Assembly (NCBI RefSeq): GCF_001662875.1
Contig: NZ_JPVZ01000006.1
Span: 1 to 64,000, forward strand
Origin: Thalassospira tepidiphila MCCC 1A03514
Lineage (GTDB): Bacteria; Pseudomonadota; Alphaproteobacteria; Rhodospirillales; Thalassospiraceae
Direction: 5' to 3'
DNA: 64,000 bases
The number at the start of each line of letters is the position of its first letter. Positions within the stretch are counted from its first letter, which is position 1. Under the pieces are notes generated by a model. That model was not told the origin of the DNA, did not search any database, and saw only the letters and a list, made by a program, of their open reading frames with translations. The translations under genes and the position numbers were made by a program. Positions 55,394 through 64,000 of the stretch are shown piece by piece.

Positions 55394-56731
55394 TCAATCG
55401 TTTTTGAAAGAGCTTGCAGATGTATCGGCACTGATAAGGAACTTGTGCCGCTGCCGCCTTGAAAGATGTTCTGTTTCTGCCGTCGATACCCGTTTCGCCG
55501 GCACAAGGTTCAAATCCGTTCCGGCCTTCCATTTCGCGGCGATGACGCTTGGATTTTGCGGGCAGAACTCATTCAAGCGGGCTATCACATGATGCTGCAC
55601 ACGGCTGGCCTCGGGGAATTTCCGATCGGTCCAGAACCGTTTGCGTGGCCTGAAATACCCGACCTCATCAAGAAACGAAACGCCGAAATAGTGGCAGGAC
55701 TCAAGCGAATTATAAAAATGTTCGTCAAAGACAAAACTGCCATCCTTGCGCATCGAATGCGTCAGGCACCAGCCCAACATCTCGTCAAGCTGACTTGATG
55801 CGAAATCGCGCTGGGCTGGTGTCATATGTGACCAGCCATGACGAAATATCTTCGCGACATCGTAATTGTTGTGGTTGTTGAAATTGCCGCGGCTCCGCCA
55901 GCCAACCGGATATTCTTCACCCCGCCGCTCAAGGGTCGTGCGGATCAGGCTTGGCCAATGGCGAACGTCCCCTTTGCGATAGGACACGATATGGAACGTA
56001 AAACTCAGATCATCATAGCGATGGGTTTTACCATCCGATGAATACCATGGTCCCCAGTAACCGGTTTCCGGGTTTTGAATGTCGTCGAGAAAATCGCTAA
56101 AGGCCTTGATATAGGCATCATCAAGCGCAATCCCGCGCACATGTTCGCGGGCAAAATTGCGCAGACGCGGCTTGAAGCATAACTGCGCCAGACAACACAG
56201 GACCGAGCCCAGTTCGTCACGCTTGTTGCGCCCGGTTGCGGCAATATCCGACACCAGAAGATCTTCGAGATAGGCGCGCATTTTCGGGATGGTTGATACC
56301 GGCTCCAGAAAATGAAGCGGGTAGCGCGGTGCGCGTTTTTCCGTTGCCAGTTCATGCAGACGCACAATGGTCGCATCAAACTTGTGATGAAACTCGGTAT
56401 ATTGCCAGCCCCACGATCCATCGACCGATGATTGGCGCGCAACGTAGCTTTGATCGGTTTCGGCAAAACTGCTTTCAAGGCGCGTTACAAGATCATCCAG
56501 CAGCGGCCAATAGGCCGTGTACCGTGCAAGCCACTTGGCGTAGATGTAGAGCTGCTGGGACGCAAGCATGGTGCGGCTATATTCGCTGAACCGGCGCAAT
56601 ATCCCCGCCATGGCACCAAGATGATCGTTATATCTTTGCACTTTGTCGTGATAGGCACGGTCATAGCGGGCGAAATCCCGCGTAATCACGCATCCGTCAA
56701 CCGCATGTGCAACTCCCGATACAGTAGTCAT
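55394..56731 (-). CDS. Hypothetical protein, 445 aa, alpha/alpha-barrel-like
   Basis: Not assigned to a family. Cytoplasmic by the lack of a signal. Rich in aromatic residues and helices. Repeats of helix pairs with DDIQNPETGYWGPWYSSDGKTHRYDDLSFTFHIVSY, RGNFNNHNNYDVAKIFRHGW, MRKDGSFVF and SLESCHYFGVSFLDEVGYF resemble the GYWG/DGS inner-helix motifs of (alpha/alpha)6 toroids found in glycosidases and terpene cyclases. A glycan-acting role is a guess. It precedes the MATE gene on the same strand. Confidence 0.65.
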   Translation of the reverse strand: MTTVSGVAHAVDGCVITRDFARYDRAYHDKVQRYNDHLGAMAGILRRFSEYSRTMLASQQLYIYAKWLARYTAYWPLLDDLVTRLESSFAETDQSYVARQSSVDGSWGWQYTEFHHKFDATIVRLHELATEKRAPRYPLHFLEPVSTIPKMRAYLEDLLVSDIAATGRNKRDELGSVLCCLAQLCFKPRLRNFAREHVRGIALDDAYIKAFSDFLDDIQNPETGYWGPWYSSDGKTHRYDDLSFTFHIVSYRKGDVRHWPSLIRTTLERRGEEYPVGWRSRGNFNNHNNYDVAKIFRHGWSHMTPAQRDFASSQLDEMLGWCLTHSMRKDGSFVFDEHFYNSLESCHYFGVSFLDEVGYFRPRKRFWTDRKFPEASRVQHHVIARLNEFCPQNPSVIAAKWKAGTDLNLVPAKRVSTAETEHLSRRQRHKFLISADTSASSFKND

Positions 56732-57158
56732 CTATGGTTCCGGCCACCTCGCTTGATCAAGAGAACGGCTGTCCGTGATTAGAACCACCTTCTTTGCCCA
56801 AAAGATGGCACTCATCGAAAAGTTCGGGTGTCGGTCAGAAATCACCTTAAGGGCTGCTGTCTTCACGCAAGGAACAGCCAACTAAAACCTTAAAGGTTGT
56901 CTCAAATACCAACATAAACAGCTATTAATTGCATACAGGATATTGCGACCTGACGCTACCCTTTTGGCGAAAACTATACGTATCCATATTACCAAAGATT
57001 AATATGGCGCTGATGCTCAGTTTCGCGGAACGCGCAATTCAAGTAACTCTAAAATAATAACTTTCTAAAGTTTTCTGCCCGCCATGCAGACAGAAAAAGG
57101 GGCACCCGAACGAGTACCCCTCAGTCAGAACATATTTGCCATGTTCGAATGTATAGGA
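56732..57158. other. Intergenic stretch, no gene
   Basis: About 430 bases, AT-rich in the middle. Holds the chemoreceptor terminator at the right edge and should carry the promoter of the unknown 445-aa gene at the left. No frame, RNA or repeat of note was recognised. Confidence 0.5.
57098..57121 (-). terminator. Terminator of the second chemoreceptor
   Basis: Minus strand hairpin AGGGGTACTC / GGGTGCCCCT with small mismatches followed by TTTTTCTG. Confidence 0.75.
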
Positions 57159-58826
57159 TTACACAGCGCGTACCGCGCTCAGGAATGCCTCGACCTTGTG
57201 ACGCAGGCTTTCAGACTCCCGCGACAATTCTGACGCGGCACTAAGCACCTGTTCGGCAGCAGCGCCGGTGGACCCGGCCGCCTCATTCACACTGACGATG
57301 TTCGATGTTACCTCGGTCGTACCGACGGAGGCTTCCTGAACGTTGCGGGTGATTTCAAGGGTTGCCGCCCCCTGTTCTTCGACGGCACTTGCGATGGCGG
57401 CTGATATTTCGCTGATCTCCGTGATGGTGGACGAAATCGTGCCAATCGCCGTCACCGCCCCATCGGTTTCGTTCTGAATACCGGTGATCTGGTTGGTGAT
57501 GTCCTCGGTCGCGCGTGACGTCGCGGTCGCAAGGTTTTTGACCTCTGCCGCGACAACGGCAAAGCCCTTGCCTGCATCGCCCGCACGCGCTGCCTCGATG
57601 GTGGCATTCAGGGCCAGCAGGTTGGTTTGTTCGGCGATATCGCTGATCAGACCGACCACATCACCGATCTTTTGCGCGGCCTCGGCAAGGCCACGGATCT
57701 GGATGTTGGTTTTCTCGGCATCTTCGACCGCGCGATTGGCAACCGTCGATGACTGACTGACCTGCTGGGTGATTTCAGCAATCGAGGCGCTGAGTTGTTC
57801 GGTCGCACTGGCAACGGTCTGAACGTTGGTCGATGCCTGTTCGGCGGCGGCCGCGACGATGCCCGACTGACGACTTGTTTCCTCAGCCGTGCTGCTCATG
57901 CCAGTTGCGGTTGACTGCATCTCGGTCGCGGCAGAGGCCAAGGTTTTAAGGATAACCGACATGTCCTGATCAAAGCTGGCGGTCAGCTCGTTAATTTTCG
58001 CGGCCCTTTTTTCGCGACGTTTGACGGCCTCGGCTTCTTCCGCTGCGAGCTGTTCAGCCTTGATCATGTTTTCCTTGAAGACCAGCACCGCCTTGGACAT
58101 ATCGCCGATTTCATCGCGGCGGTCCTGGCCTGGAATATCAATCTGCTTGTTGCCACCGGCCAGTTCCTTCATGACCTCGGTGATCTGACGGATCGGACGC
58201 GAAATACCCGTACCGATGATCCATGCGGCAAAACCACCAAGGATCACCGCGACACCGCCGACAATGGCGGTAACGATCACCGCCTGTGACGCCGCCTTGG
58301 TCGCACGCGGGCCGATTTGATCCTGTTCCGCCTTGACCGACAGTTTCAGGTCTTCGAGATTTTCGGCAACCACCGGGCCAACTTTATCGAGCGTTTCGGC
58401 CACCAGCTGATCACGCGCCGGATCCCCCACCGGCAGTGATGCAACCTTGTCGAAGGTATCGCGATAGACGATCAGGTTTGCCCCGGCAGATTGCGCCGTT
58501 TCAATCATTTGCGGTTCATCAAGCAGGGCAACAAGTTCGTCATTTAACTTTATTGCTGTCGCCAGACGCTCATCGACATTGTCTGCCGCAGCACTGTCTC
58601 CTGTCAGCAGATAGTGTTTAACCGAGACGCGTGCTTCAAGCAGGTTGGCCTGCACCCTGCCTGCTTGGTTGGACTGCAATGCGATATGGCGATACCGCAC
58701 AAAGTCATCCCCGACACTGCTGATCGAGAACTCCGACCAGAGAGAGGCTAGTACGAGCAAAACCAGCACAACGCCAAAGCCGCCATATACTTTTGTTGAA
58801 ATTTTGAGACGATTAAACACCGACAT
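57159..58826 (-). CDS. Methyl-accepting chemotaxis protein (555 aa)
   Basis: Chemoreceptor with TM1 (about 12-32), a periplasmic helical domain (about 33-188), TM2 (about 189-210, [21 protein letters not shown]), HAMP (about 211-263) and a signalling hairpin tip [45 protein letters not shown]. It shares the general plan of the 13268 receptor but has no linked soluble partner. No CheR-binding tail was seen. Stands alone with its own terminator. Confidence 0.93.
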   Translation of the reverse strand: MSVFNRLKISTKVYGGFGVVLVLLVLASLWSEFSISSVGDDFVRYRHIALQSNQAGRVQANLLEARVSVKHYLLTGDSAAADNVDERLATAIKLNDELVALLDEPQMIETAQSAGANLIVYRDTFDKVASLPVGDPARDQLVAETLDKVGPVVAENLEDLKLSVKAEQDQIGPRATKAASQAVIVTAIVGGVAVILGGFAAWIIGTGISRPIRQITEVMKELAGGNKQIDIPGQDRRDEIGDMSKAVLVFKENMIKAEQLAAEEAEAVKRREKRAAKINELTASFDQDMSVILKTLASAATEMQSTATGMSSTAEETSRQSGIVAAAAEQASTNVQTVASATEQLSASIAEITQQVSQSSTVANRAVEDAEKTNIQIRGLAEAAQKIGDVVGLISDIAEQTNLLALNATIEAARAGDAGKGFAVVAAEVKNLATATSRATEDITNQITGIQNETDGAVTAIGTISSTITEISEISAAIASAVEEQGAATLEITRNVQEASVGTTEVTSNIVSVNEAAGSTGAAAEQVLSAASELSRESESLRHKVEAFLSAVRAV

Positions 58827-59167
58827 AAACGAGGTTCTCCCAATTACTCTGTCACCTCATTCATCATATTATATTTTTACAATCATTACGTGATATACGC
58901 GTGATTACGTCACTATGCGTTAGGTGATATCGGCCTATTCATTATGAGGACACCTTGCGTATAAGCATAAAACTTAAGAATAATCTTATATATACGTTTG
59001 ATTTGGAGAAAGATTATCGTGAAATCAATGATGTAATTTCACTTATTAGAGGCTTTCCAATGCATTGAGCAATGTGGAAAAAGAAAAAGGGCCCCCTGTT
59101 CGGGGACCCTTGATTAAATGGCTCAGACTTATTCGACAATGGTCGAAGGCCGGATACTTTTCGCCGG
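58827..59167. other. Promoter region of the chemoreceptor, no gene
   Basis: AT-rich region with ATTACGT direct repeats near 58880-58915 and a GCCGATAT string. No complete flagellar-type promoter could be fixed. The right end holds the sulfite-reductase operon terminator. Confidence 0.45.
59087..59111 (-). terminator. Terminator of the sulfite reductase operon
   Basis: Minus strand hairpin AAGGGTCCCCG / GGGGGCCCTT type, 10 bp with one mismatch and a 5-base loop, followed by TTTTTCTTTTTCC. Confidence 0.82.
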
Positions 59168-59683
59168 TTACTGCAAAGCGGCGCGACGACGTTCGCGCAA
59201 AGATTGTGCGGTGACGCGACCATCACCGGTCGGCTGATAATAGACCGACATTTCCTTAAGTGCGGCGCGCACCTTGTTCAGGGCGACTTCGCCTTCGACC
59301 TTAAGGTCATAGGCGTCAAAACCACAGCGGTGCATGTAAAGGATCTGGTCACGCAGGACATCGCCAACCGCGCGAAGTTCGCCGGTGAAGCCCATGCGTT
59401 CACGCAACACCCGGCCATAGGAATATCCACGGCCATCGGTGTAGGCCGGGAAATTGACCGTGATGATCGACAGACGATCAAGATCATCTGCCAGATCTTC
59501 GGGCGCATCGCCCGGGTTCAACTGCACACCCAGACCGCCATTGCGGCCCAGAAGGCTGTCACGTTCTTCCTTGAAACGGGCGAGCGGCACAATCAGGTTT
59601 TCATCGCTTGCCGGAAGGTCGCCTTCGGCGTCAACCGTGATCCATTCCTGTTCGATCACGCTGTCATTCTTAACGATCGCCAT
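59168..59683 (-). CDS. DUF934 family protein
   Basis: 171 residues, DUF934. It has FKEERDSLLGRNGGLGVQLNPGDAPEDLADDL, IITVNFPAYTDGRGYSYGRVLRERMGFTGELRAVGDVLRDQILYMHRCGFDAYD and an adenylate-free C-terminal tail. Its function is unknown. Almost always found after the ferredoxin-type sulfite reductase in alphaproteobacteria, as here. Its ATG overlaps the cysI stop by 14 bases, so coupled translation is expected. Confidence 0.88.
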   Translation of the reverse strand: MAIVKNDSVIEQEWITVDAEGDLPASDENLIVPLARFKEERDSLLGRNGGLGVQLNPGDAPEDLADDLDRLSIITVNFPAYTDGRGYSYGRVLRERMGFTGELRAVGDVLRDQILYMHRCGFDAYDLKVEGEVALNKVRAALKEMSVYYQPTGDGRVTAQSLRERRRAALQ

Positions 59684-61325
59684 AAAGCACCTCCTTGAAC
59701 GGATCCATGCCGACACGACGGTAGGTGTCGATGAAACGTTCGCCGCTTTCGCGGATATCAATATATTTGGTCACAAGGCTTTCGATCGCATCGACCACTT
59801 CGGCTTCGGAGAAACCGGCACCGGCGATCTTGCCGATCGAGGCATCCTGGCTGGCATCGCCACCCAGCGTGATCTGATAGAATTCCTTGCCGCGCTTATC
59901 GAGGCCAAGAATACCGATATGACCAACATGGTGATGCCCGCAGGCATTGATGCAGCCGGAAATCTTGATCTTGAGCTCGCCGATATCATGCTGACGATCC
60001 AAATCCCCAAAACGTTCGGAAATCCGCTGTGACAGCGGGATCGAACGCGCGGTTGCCAAGGCGCAATAATCAAGGCCCGGGCAAGAAATGATATCGGTGA
60101 CATAGCCAAGGTTGGCGGTACCAAGGTCGGCCTTGTCCAGTTCGCTCCAAACCGCGAACAGGTCGGCCTTTTTGACATGCGGCAGAACAAGATTTTGTTC
60201 GTGGGTCACACGCACATCACCAAAGCTGTATTTTTCCGAGAGATCGGCAACCAGTTCCATCTGGGTATCGGTTGCATCGCCCGGAATGCCGCCAATCGGT
60301 TTCAGCGATACGTTGGCAATCGCATAACCCGGCTGTTTATGTTCGATGACGTTCGAACGCACCCAGTTGGCAAAACGACGGTTTTCCGACTTGTGACGTT
60401 CGAAATCGGCATCGTCGTCAGAAAGGGTTTCAAATGCCGGAGGGGCGAACTGTTCGATGTAATGAGCGATTTCCGCATCATCAACGCGCAGCGACCCGTC
60501 CTTGATCTGAGCCCATTCCTCTTCGACAAGCTCGCGGATTTTATCAATGCCTTCCTCGTGAACGAGGATCTTGATACGCGCCTTGTACTTGTTATCACGG
60601 CGGCCAAAGCGGTTATAAACGCGCAGAATGGCCTCGAGATAGGAGAACAAGTCGTTCTTGCCGATAAACTCGCGGATGGTCTTGCCGACAAACGGCGTAC
60701 GACCAAGGCCACCGCCAACCATGACTTCAAAGCCGGTTTCACCCGCATCGTTCTGATGCATGCGAAGACCGATATCATGGACCTTGACCGCGGCGCGGTC
60801 ATTTGGCGATCCGGTCACGGCGATCTTGAACTTGCGCGGCAGATAAGTGAACTCCGGATGGAAGGTCGACCACTGACGGATCAGTTCGCAATAGGGGCGC
60901 GGATCTTCGATTTCATCGGCCGCGGCACCTGCATACTGGTCCGTCGTGGTGTTACGAATGCAGTTGCCTGATGTCTGGATCGCATGCATTTCGACCTTCG
61001 CAAGGTCGAGCAACGCATCGGGGATTTCATCAAGTTTCGGCCAGTTATACTGGATGTTCTGGCGGGTGGTGAAATGGCCATAGCCCTTGTCATAGACCCG
61101 CGCAATCATGCCAAGCTGGCGCAGCTGATCAGCGCGCAGCGTGCCGTACGGAACGGCAACGCGCAGCATATAGGCGTGCAGCTGCAGATACACACCGTTC
61201 ATCAGACGCAGCGGACGGAACTGTTCCTCGGTAATGTCACCGGCAAGGCGGCGTTTTACCTGTTCGCGGAACTGTTCAGTCCGTTCATGGACAAGCTGGC
61301 GGTCAAAATCGTCATAACGATACAT
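59670..61325 (-). CDS. cysI: Assimilatory nitrite/sulfite reductase, siroheme-[4Fe-4S]
   Basis: 551 residues. It reduces sulfite to sulfide for cysteine synthesis with six electrons. Two ferredoxin-like repeats: LRLMNGVYLQLHAYMLRVAVPYG, KGYGHFTTRQNIQYNWPKL in the first; VTHEQNLVLPHVKKAD in the second. The cluster and siroheme ligands are in CPGLDYC and the later CINACGHHH. Lies 10 bases after DUF2849 and overlaps DUF934. No flavoprotein CysJ gene is seen, so ferredoxin is the likely donor. cysH and cysG are not beside it. Confidence 0.94.
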   Translation of the reverse strand: MYRYDDFDRQLVHERTEQFREQVKRRLAGDITEEQFRPLRLMNGVYLQLHAYMLRVAVPYGTLRADQLRQLGMIARVYDKGYGHFTTRQNIQYNWPKLDEIPDALLDLAKVEMHAIQTSGNCIRNTTTDQYAGAAADEIEDPRPYCELIRQWSTFHPEFTYLPRKFKIAVTGSPNDRAAVKVHDIGLRMHQNDAGETGFEVMVGGGLGRTPFVGKTIREFIGKNDLFSYLEAILRVYNRFGRRDNKYKARIKILVHEEGIDKIRELVEEEWAQIKDGSLRVDDAEIAHYIEQFAPPAFETLSDDDADFERHKSENRRFANWVRSNVIEHKQPGYAIANVSLKPIGGIPGDATDTQMELVADLSEKYSFGDVRVTHEQNLVLPHVKKADLFAVWSELDKADLGTANLGYVTDIISCPGLDYCALATARSIPLSQRISERFGDLDRQHDIGELKIKISGCINACGHHHVGHIGILGLDKRGKEFYQITLGGDASQDASIGKIAGAGFSEAEVVDAIESLVTKYIDIRESGERFIDTYRRVGMDPFKEVLYGDR

Positions 61326-61335
61326 GGGGCTCTCC

Positions 61336-61629
61336 TTATACCGCCTGATAGCCGAGGTCTTCGCGGACACTCGGACCTTTGGTGCGCAGAACTTCGCGGT
61401 ATTTTGTCGGCACGATATCCGCGCCCTGCTGTTCGACATCAATCAGATAAGGCCCGACAATCACGATATCGAGTTCGGGTGCACTGGCTTCAGCCAAAAG
61501 CGCATCTGCGGCCTCTTTGCCGTCAGCGATGCGGGCATCGTTGATGTTTTCGCTCCAGTTACCATCGCTGGTCAGGAACACCACCAACCCGTCTTCCAGA
61601 CGGTTTGCCGTGACAACTTGCAGGGACAT
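61336..61629 (-). CDS. DUF2849 family protein
   Basis: 97 residues. MSLQVVTANRLEDGLVVFLTSDGNW, ADGKEAADALL and the tail are typical of DUF2849, a small protein of unknown role found before cysI in alphaproteobacterial sulfate assimilation operons. It heads the three-gene operon here; cysG, often just upstream, is absent. Confidence 0.9.
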   Translation of the reverse strand: MSLQVVTANRLEDGLVVFLTSDGNWSENINDARIADGKEAADALLAEASAPELDIVIVGPYLIDVEQQGADIVPTKYREVLRTKGPSVREDLGYQAV

Positions 61630-61845
61630 TCGGTTCTCTCAGCCTGTAAATCTCTCGGGTTTGGTCCTGTATCGGACCTTTTCTGCACCAGAATTTGGCT
61701 GATTACCCCTTATTGGTCAAGTTTTTTTGTGAAATATCATATATTACACTTATTTTTGTGTTTTAATAATCCACTATTGACCGCTCGGCGTACGGGTTCT
61801 ACCTCATCAGTCATTGAACACCACCGCACAAGAAACCCTCCTGAT

Positions 61846-62262
61846 ATGCCTTTGAACATCATCAAACTGAGCGTCGGCACAGAAAGCCCCGAAAGCCTGA
61901 AGGAATGGCAGACCTATTTTCAGGCCATGCACGGGCGCATTTTCCACACCACACGCATGACGCCAAAACGCAAGGCAGAGATTCTTGATGGCGGATCGAT
62001 TTATTGGGTGATCAAGGGGGCGGTGCGCTGCCGCCAGCAGGTCATTGATCTTGAAGAATACGTCAACGAAGAAGGCACGAAATATTGCCGCATCGTGCTG
62101 GACGAGGAATTGATCGCCACCCGCCCCTATCCGCACCGTGCGTTTCAGGGATGGCGCTATTTCCCCGATGATAAATGCCCGCCAGATGAAAAACAGGGTG
62201 GCGGCACCGATGCCCTGCCAGATGACATGGCCGATGAACTACGTGACCTTGGTCTGATCTAA
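61846..62262 (+). CDS. DUF1489 family protein
   Basis: 138 residues, DUF1489: MPLNIIKLSVGTESPESLKEWQ, RMTPKRKAEILDGGSIYWVIKG, RCRQQVIDLE, ATRPYPHRAFQGWRYF, then a D/E-rich tail. Found mainly in alphaproteobacteria. Function unknown. It overlaps nothing and ends two bases before the convergent LysR gene. Confidence 0.9.
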   Translation: MPLNIIKLSVGTESPESLKEWQTYFQAMHGRIFHTTRMTPKRKAEILDGGSIYWVIKGAVRCRQQVIDLEEYVNEEGTKYCRIVLDEELIATRPYPHRAFQGWRYFPDDKCPPDEKQGGGTDALPDDMADELRDLGLI

Positions 62263-62264
62263 AC

Positions 62265-63212
62265 TTAGTCCTCTACAGGCGCGTCCGCTTCATCGGGATC
62301 AATTTCGCGCAAGGTCTCAGCCACTTCATTTTTAAGCCAGCTTACAAATGCCTTTACGCGCGGCCGTCGAAGGTGCTCTTCCGGGTAAACCAGATAATAT
62401 GCCCCGCTTGAGGCAACGCTTTGCGCAAACGGTCGCACCAGATTGCCCGCCGCCAGATCAAGGGCGGCCAGACTGGTGCGCGCCATGGCAATCCCCTGCC
62501 CCATCAGAGCGGCCTGAATGACCATATCACCAGAGTTAAATCGAAGACCGCGACTGACATCGACACCTTCTGCACCGACACCGTTGAGCCAGAACTCCCA
62601 GTCGGCGGCATGCGGGTGATCCATAAAGGTGGTGGCATCATGAAGCAATTGGTGCCCGGCGACGTCGGCCGGTTCTTTCAGTTCGGGATTGGCGGCAAGA
62701 TAGGCCGGACTGCAAACCGGGAAAGACTCGTCTCGCATCAACATTTCGCACACCAGCCCCGGATAATTGCCGCTGCCGAACCGAACCGCCAGATCAATGC
62801 CCTCGGTCCGTAAATTGACAAGCCGGTCATCGGCATGAATGCGCACATCGATATCAGGATACGCATCACGGAAATGCCCGAGACGCGGCACCAGCCATTT
62901 CACCGCAAAACTTTGCAACACACTGACCGTTACCACACCGGCTTCCTCAATCGCGGTCAGGCGTTCGATCTCCTCGGCAATGCATGAAAAGCCTGCTGTG
63001 GTTGCCTGGGCCAGTTGCGCGCCCTCTTCGGTCAGATGGATCTGACGCGGTAACCGATGAAACAGCTTGAAACCAAGATATTCCTCAAGCTGGCGGACCT
63101 GCTGGCTGATCGCGCCCTGGGTGACAAACAACTCCTCGGCCGCCTTGGTAAAGCTCAGATGGCGGGCAGCGGCATCAAAGGCGCGCACGGACTGCAAAGG
63201 CGGAAGCCGCAT
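62265..63212 (-). CDS. LysR-family regulator (GcvA-like)
   Basis: About 315 residues from an ATG with GGAG at eight bases; a GTG at 63221 is less likely. N-terminal helix-turn-helix RLPPLQSVRAFDAAARHLSFTKAAEELFVTQGAISQQVRQLEEYLG, then an effector domain typical of the GcvA/AmpR-like group. Target unknown. It is divergent from the DUF1127 gene, with two inverted repeats in the gap, one just before its own start. Confidence 0.9.
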   Translation of the reverse strand: MRLPPLQSVRAFDAAARHLSFTKAAEELFVTQGAISQQVRQLEEYLGFKLFHRLPRQIHLTEEGAQLAQATTAGFSCIAEEIERLTAIEEAGVVTVSVLQSFAVKWLVPRLGHFRDAYPDIDVRIHADDRLVNLRTEGIDLAVRFGSGNYPGLVCEMLMRDESFPVCSPAYLAANPELKEPADVAGHQLLHDATTFMDHPHAADWEFWLNGVGAEGVDVSRGLRFNSGDMVIQAALMGQGIAMARTSLAALDLAAGNLVRPFAQSVASSGAYYLVYPEEHLRRPRVKAFVSWLKNEVAETLREIDPDEADAPVED

Positions 63213-63234
63213 GGATATCACTCCAACATCATGA

Positions 63235-63249
63235 ATTAGAATTCCTAAT
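63235..63249 (-). promoter_or_regulatory. LysR-type operator, T-N11-A
   Basis: ATTAGAATTCCTAAT, a perfect inverted repeat with T-N11-A spacing, ends 23 bases before the LysR gene start. This is the usual place for autoregulation. Confidence 0.55.
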
Positions 63250-63316
63250 CCGTTTGATCAGAAATACTCGTTTGTCGCGCTCGAAATATAGACGCAATAT
63301 GGCTTCAACAGCAAAC

Positions 63317-63330
63317 ATTGCATTAGCAAT
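63317..63330. promoter_or_regulatory. Inverted repeat before the DUF1127 gene
   Basis: ATTGC-ATTA-GCAAT, perfect 5-bp arms, 20 bases before the DUF1127 start. Could be a second regulator site. Confidence 0.4.
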
Positions 63331-63350
63331 ATTAACTCATGGAGAGAATG

Positions 63351-63593
63351 ATGGCTTATTCACTTAGCCCTGCTCCGTCTGCCGTGGAGCGCCCGCCCAA
63401 AGCAAGTATCCGTACGTTCATCACCACCCTTGTTAGCCGCCTCAATGATCTTTCAAACCGCTTTGCACGGTTGCTTGCGGTTCGTGAAGAACGCCGGATG
63501 TTGCTCAGAATGTCAGATCAGCAGCTTGCGGACATCGGGATCACCCGTGCCCAGGCTGAAGAAGAATACCGGCAGTCTTTCCCGCTGCGATAA
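63351..63593 (+). CDS. DUF1127 small protein
   Basis: 80 residues; ATG chosen since GGAG lies six bases upstream (ATGs at 63339 and 63348 are alternatives). The C-terminal 40 residues match DUF1127 (RRMLLRMSDQQLADIGITRAQAEEEYRQ). Such small basic proteins are widespread in alphaproteobacteria and some bind RNA or control small-RNA stability. The N-terminal part is Pro/Ser-rich. Divergent from a LysR gene and followed by a strong terminator. Confidence 0.88.
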   Translation: MAYSLSPAPSAVERPPKASIRTFITTLVSRLNDLSNRFARLLAVREERRMLLRMSDQQLADIGITRAQAEEEYRQSFPLR

Positions 63594-63685
63594 CCCTGCA
63601 AGGGATCTGTCCTGCCGTAACCCGCCCCCACGGAACACCGCGCAAGACAGATCCACCCTTCGTGCCACCGCACAACCCATCCTTG

Positions 63686-63715
63686 GCCTGGTCAATGCCC
63701 TCACATTGACCAGGC
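63686..63715 (+). terminator. Terminator after the DUF1127 gene
   Basis: 12-bp stem GCCTGGTCAATG / CATTGACCAGGC with a 6-base loop and TTTTTCG after it. Confidence 0.92.
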
Positions 63716-63766
63716 TTTTTCGTGCGTCACGTTCATAGATCGCGCAACAGGTCGTAATTTGATCCA

Positions 63767-63777
63767 TTGCATTGCGA
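63767..63777 (+). promoter_or_regulatory. TTGCATTGCGA site before the last gene
   Basis: TTGCATTGCGA differs by one base from the TTGCATTGCAA palindrome before the phasin gene. It lies about 62 bases upstream of the last start codon in the window. Confidence 0.35.
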
Positions 63778-63838
63778 TGATTTCAATAATCCCGCAAAGT
63801 TATGGTTACATCTGACCACAACCGGCGGAATCGGGCGC

Positions 63839-64000
63839 ATGACCTCGGAAAAGAAAACGTCAAAGAAAACCGTGAAAACAACCAAGCAGGACAGCAATGA
63901 CGTGCTCGGTGACGCAACACGGCGCACGGGTAAAAGCCGATCTGCGGCCAACCGTACCGATGCGCTTTCAAAACTTGATACTGAGGCAAAGGACCACTTC
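63839..64000 (+). CDS. 5' end of a gene cut by the window edge, unknown
   Basis: Open from ATG at 63839 through the window end (54 codons). The start is Lys/Thr/Ser-rich (MTSEKKTSKKTVKTT), then acidic and basic mixed, then ALSKLDTEAKDHF. No family can be named from this part. Ribosome site is weak. A TTGCATTGCGA site upstream links it loosely with the phasin promoter. Confidence 0.55.
   Translation, partial: MTSEKKTSKKTVKTTKQDSNDVLGDATRRTGKSRSAANRTDALSKLDTEAKDHF

Noticed and set aside
58880..58960. Flagellar sigma-28 promoter for the second chemoreceptor
   Set aside because: A GCCGATAT -10-like string is seen, but no TAAA -35 element lies at the right spacing.
1..64000. tRNA, rRNA, CRISPR arrays, insertion sequences or prophage
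   Set aside because: Intergenic regions were read for T-loop sequences, spaced repeats, transposase motifs and phage genes; none was found.

Overview
The window looks like chromosomal DNA of a marine alphaproteobacterium of the Rhodospirillales, most like Thalassospira. This rests on gene content and style, not on a search: a MipZ-type ParA ATPase, a ThiS-ThiG fusion, the DUF2849-sulfite reductase-DUF934 operon, DUF1489, DUF1127, a phasin, a ClpS-ClpA pair, a full PutA with a neighbouring Lrp-type regulator, and moderate GC with dense genes. No rRNA, tRNA, CRISPR array, insertion sequence or prophage was seen.

Layout. 1-5.6 kb: aminotransferase, a gamma-glutamyltransferase-like lipoprotein, a BepA-like protease, a lipoprotein and a DsbA-family protein. 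5.6-9.1 kb: thiSG, then accB-accC preceded by a decayed aroQ relic. 9.2-13.2 kb: aat, GNAT, serA and a DUF482 acyltransferase. 13.2-16.7 kb: a chemoreceptor with a soluble PDC-like partner, then an intergenic region with a strong sigma-54 promoter, a compact structured RNA and upstream TTGCA/TGCAA inverted repeats. 16.7-23.7 kb: clpA-clpS, a phasin with TGC-rich palindromes, a lipoprotein and a DacA-type carboxypeptidase with a SPOR domain. 23.7-30.1 kb: one minus-strand run mipZ, VWA protein, J-domain membrane protein, galU, ugd, phosphomannomutase (division-site placement and sugar-nucleotide supply). 30.2-39.6 kb: secreted unknown, L-2-hydroxyglutarate oxidase-like protein, Tat-exported GH114-like protein, HCCA isomerase, gdhA with a folded leader, a pyruvate oxidase-like ThDP enzyme and a leucine dehydrogenase-like enzyme. 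39.6-46.2 kb: Bfd-like ferredoxin, BON lipoprotein, putA and its Lrp-type regulator, HCCA isomerase. 46.2-54 kb: a solute-binding protein and a leucine-catabolism (liu) operon interrupted by a low-GC Abi-alpha/DUF4393-like gene. 54-64 kb: MATE exporter, an unknown 445-aa protein, a second chemoreceptor, the assimilatory sulfite reductase operon, DUF1489, a LysR regulator divergent from a DUF1127 protein, and a gene cut by the window end.

Central themes are amino-acid catabolism feeding carbon metabolism (PutA, GdhA, LeuDH, liu genes), lipid supply (AccBC), carbon storage (phasin), chemotaxis and envelope maintenance. The least ordinary items are the sigma-54 small-RNA locus at 15.8-16.1 kb, the defence-like gene inside the liu operon, the aroQ relic, the nucleophile-less GGT homologue and the PDC/chemoreceptor pair.
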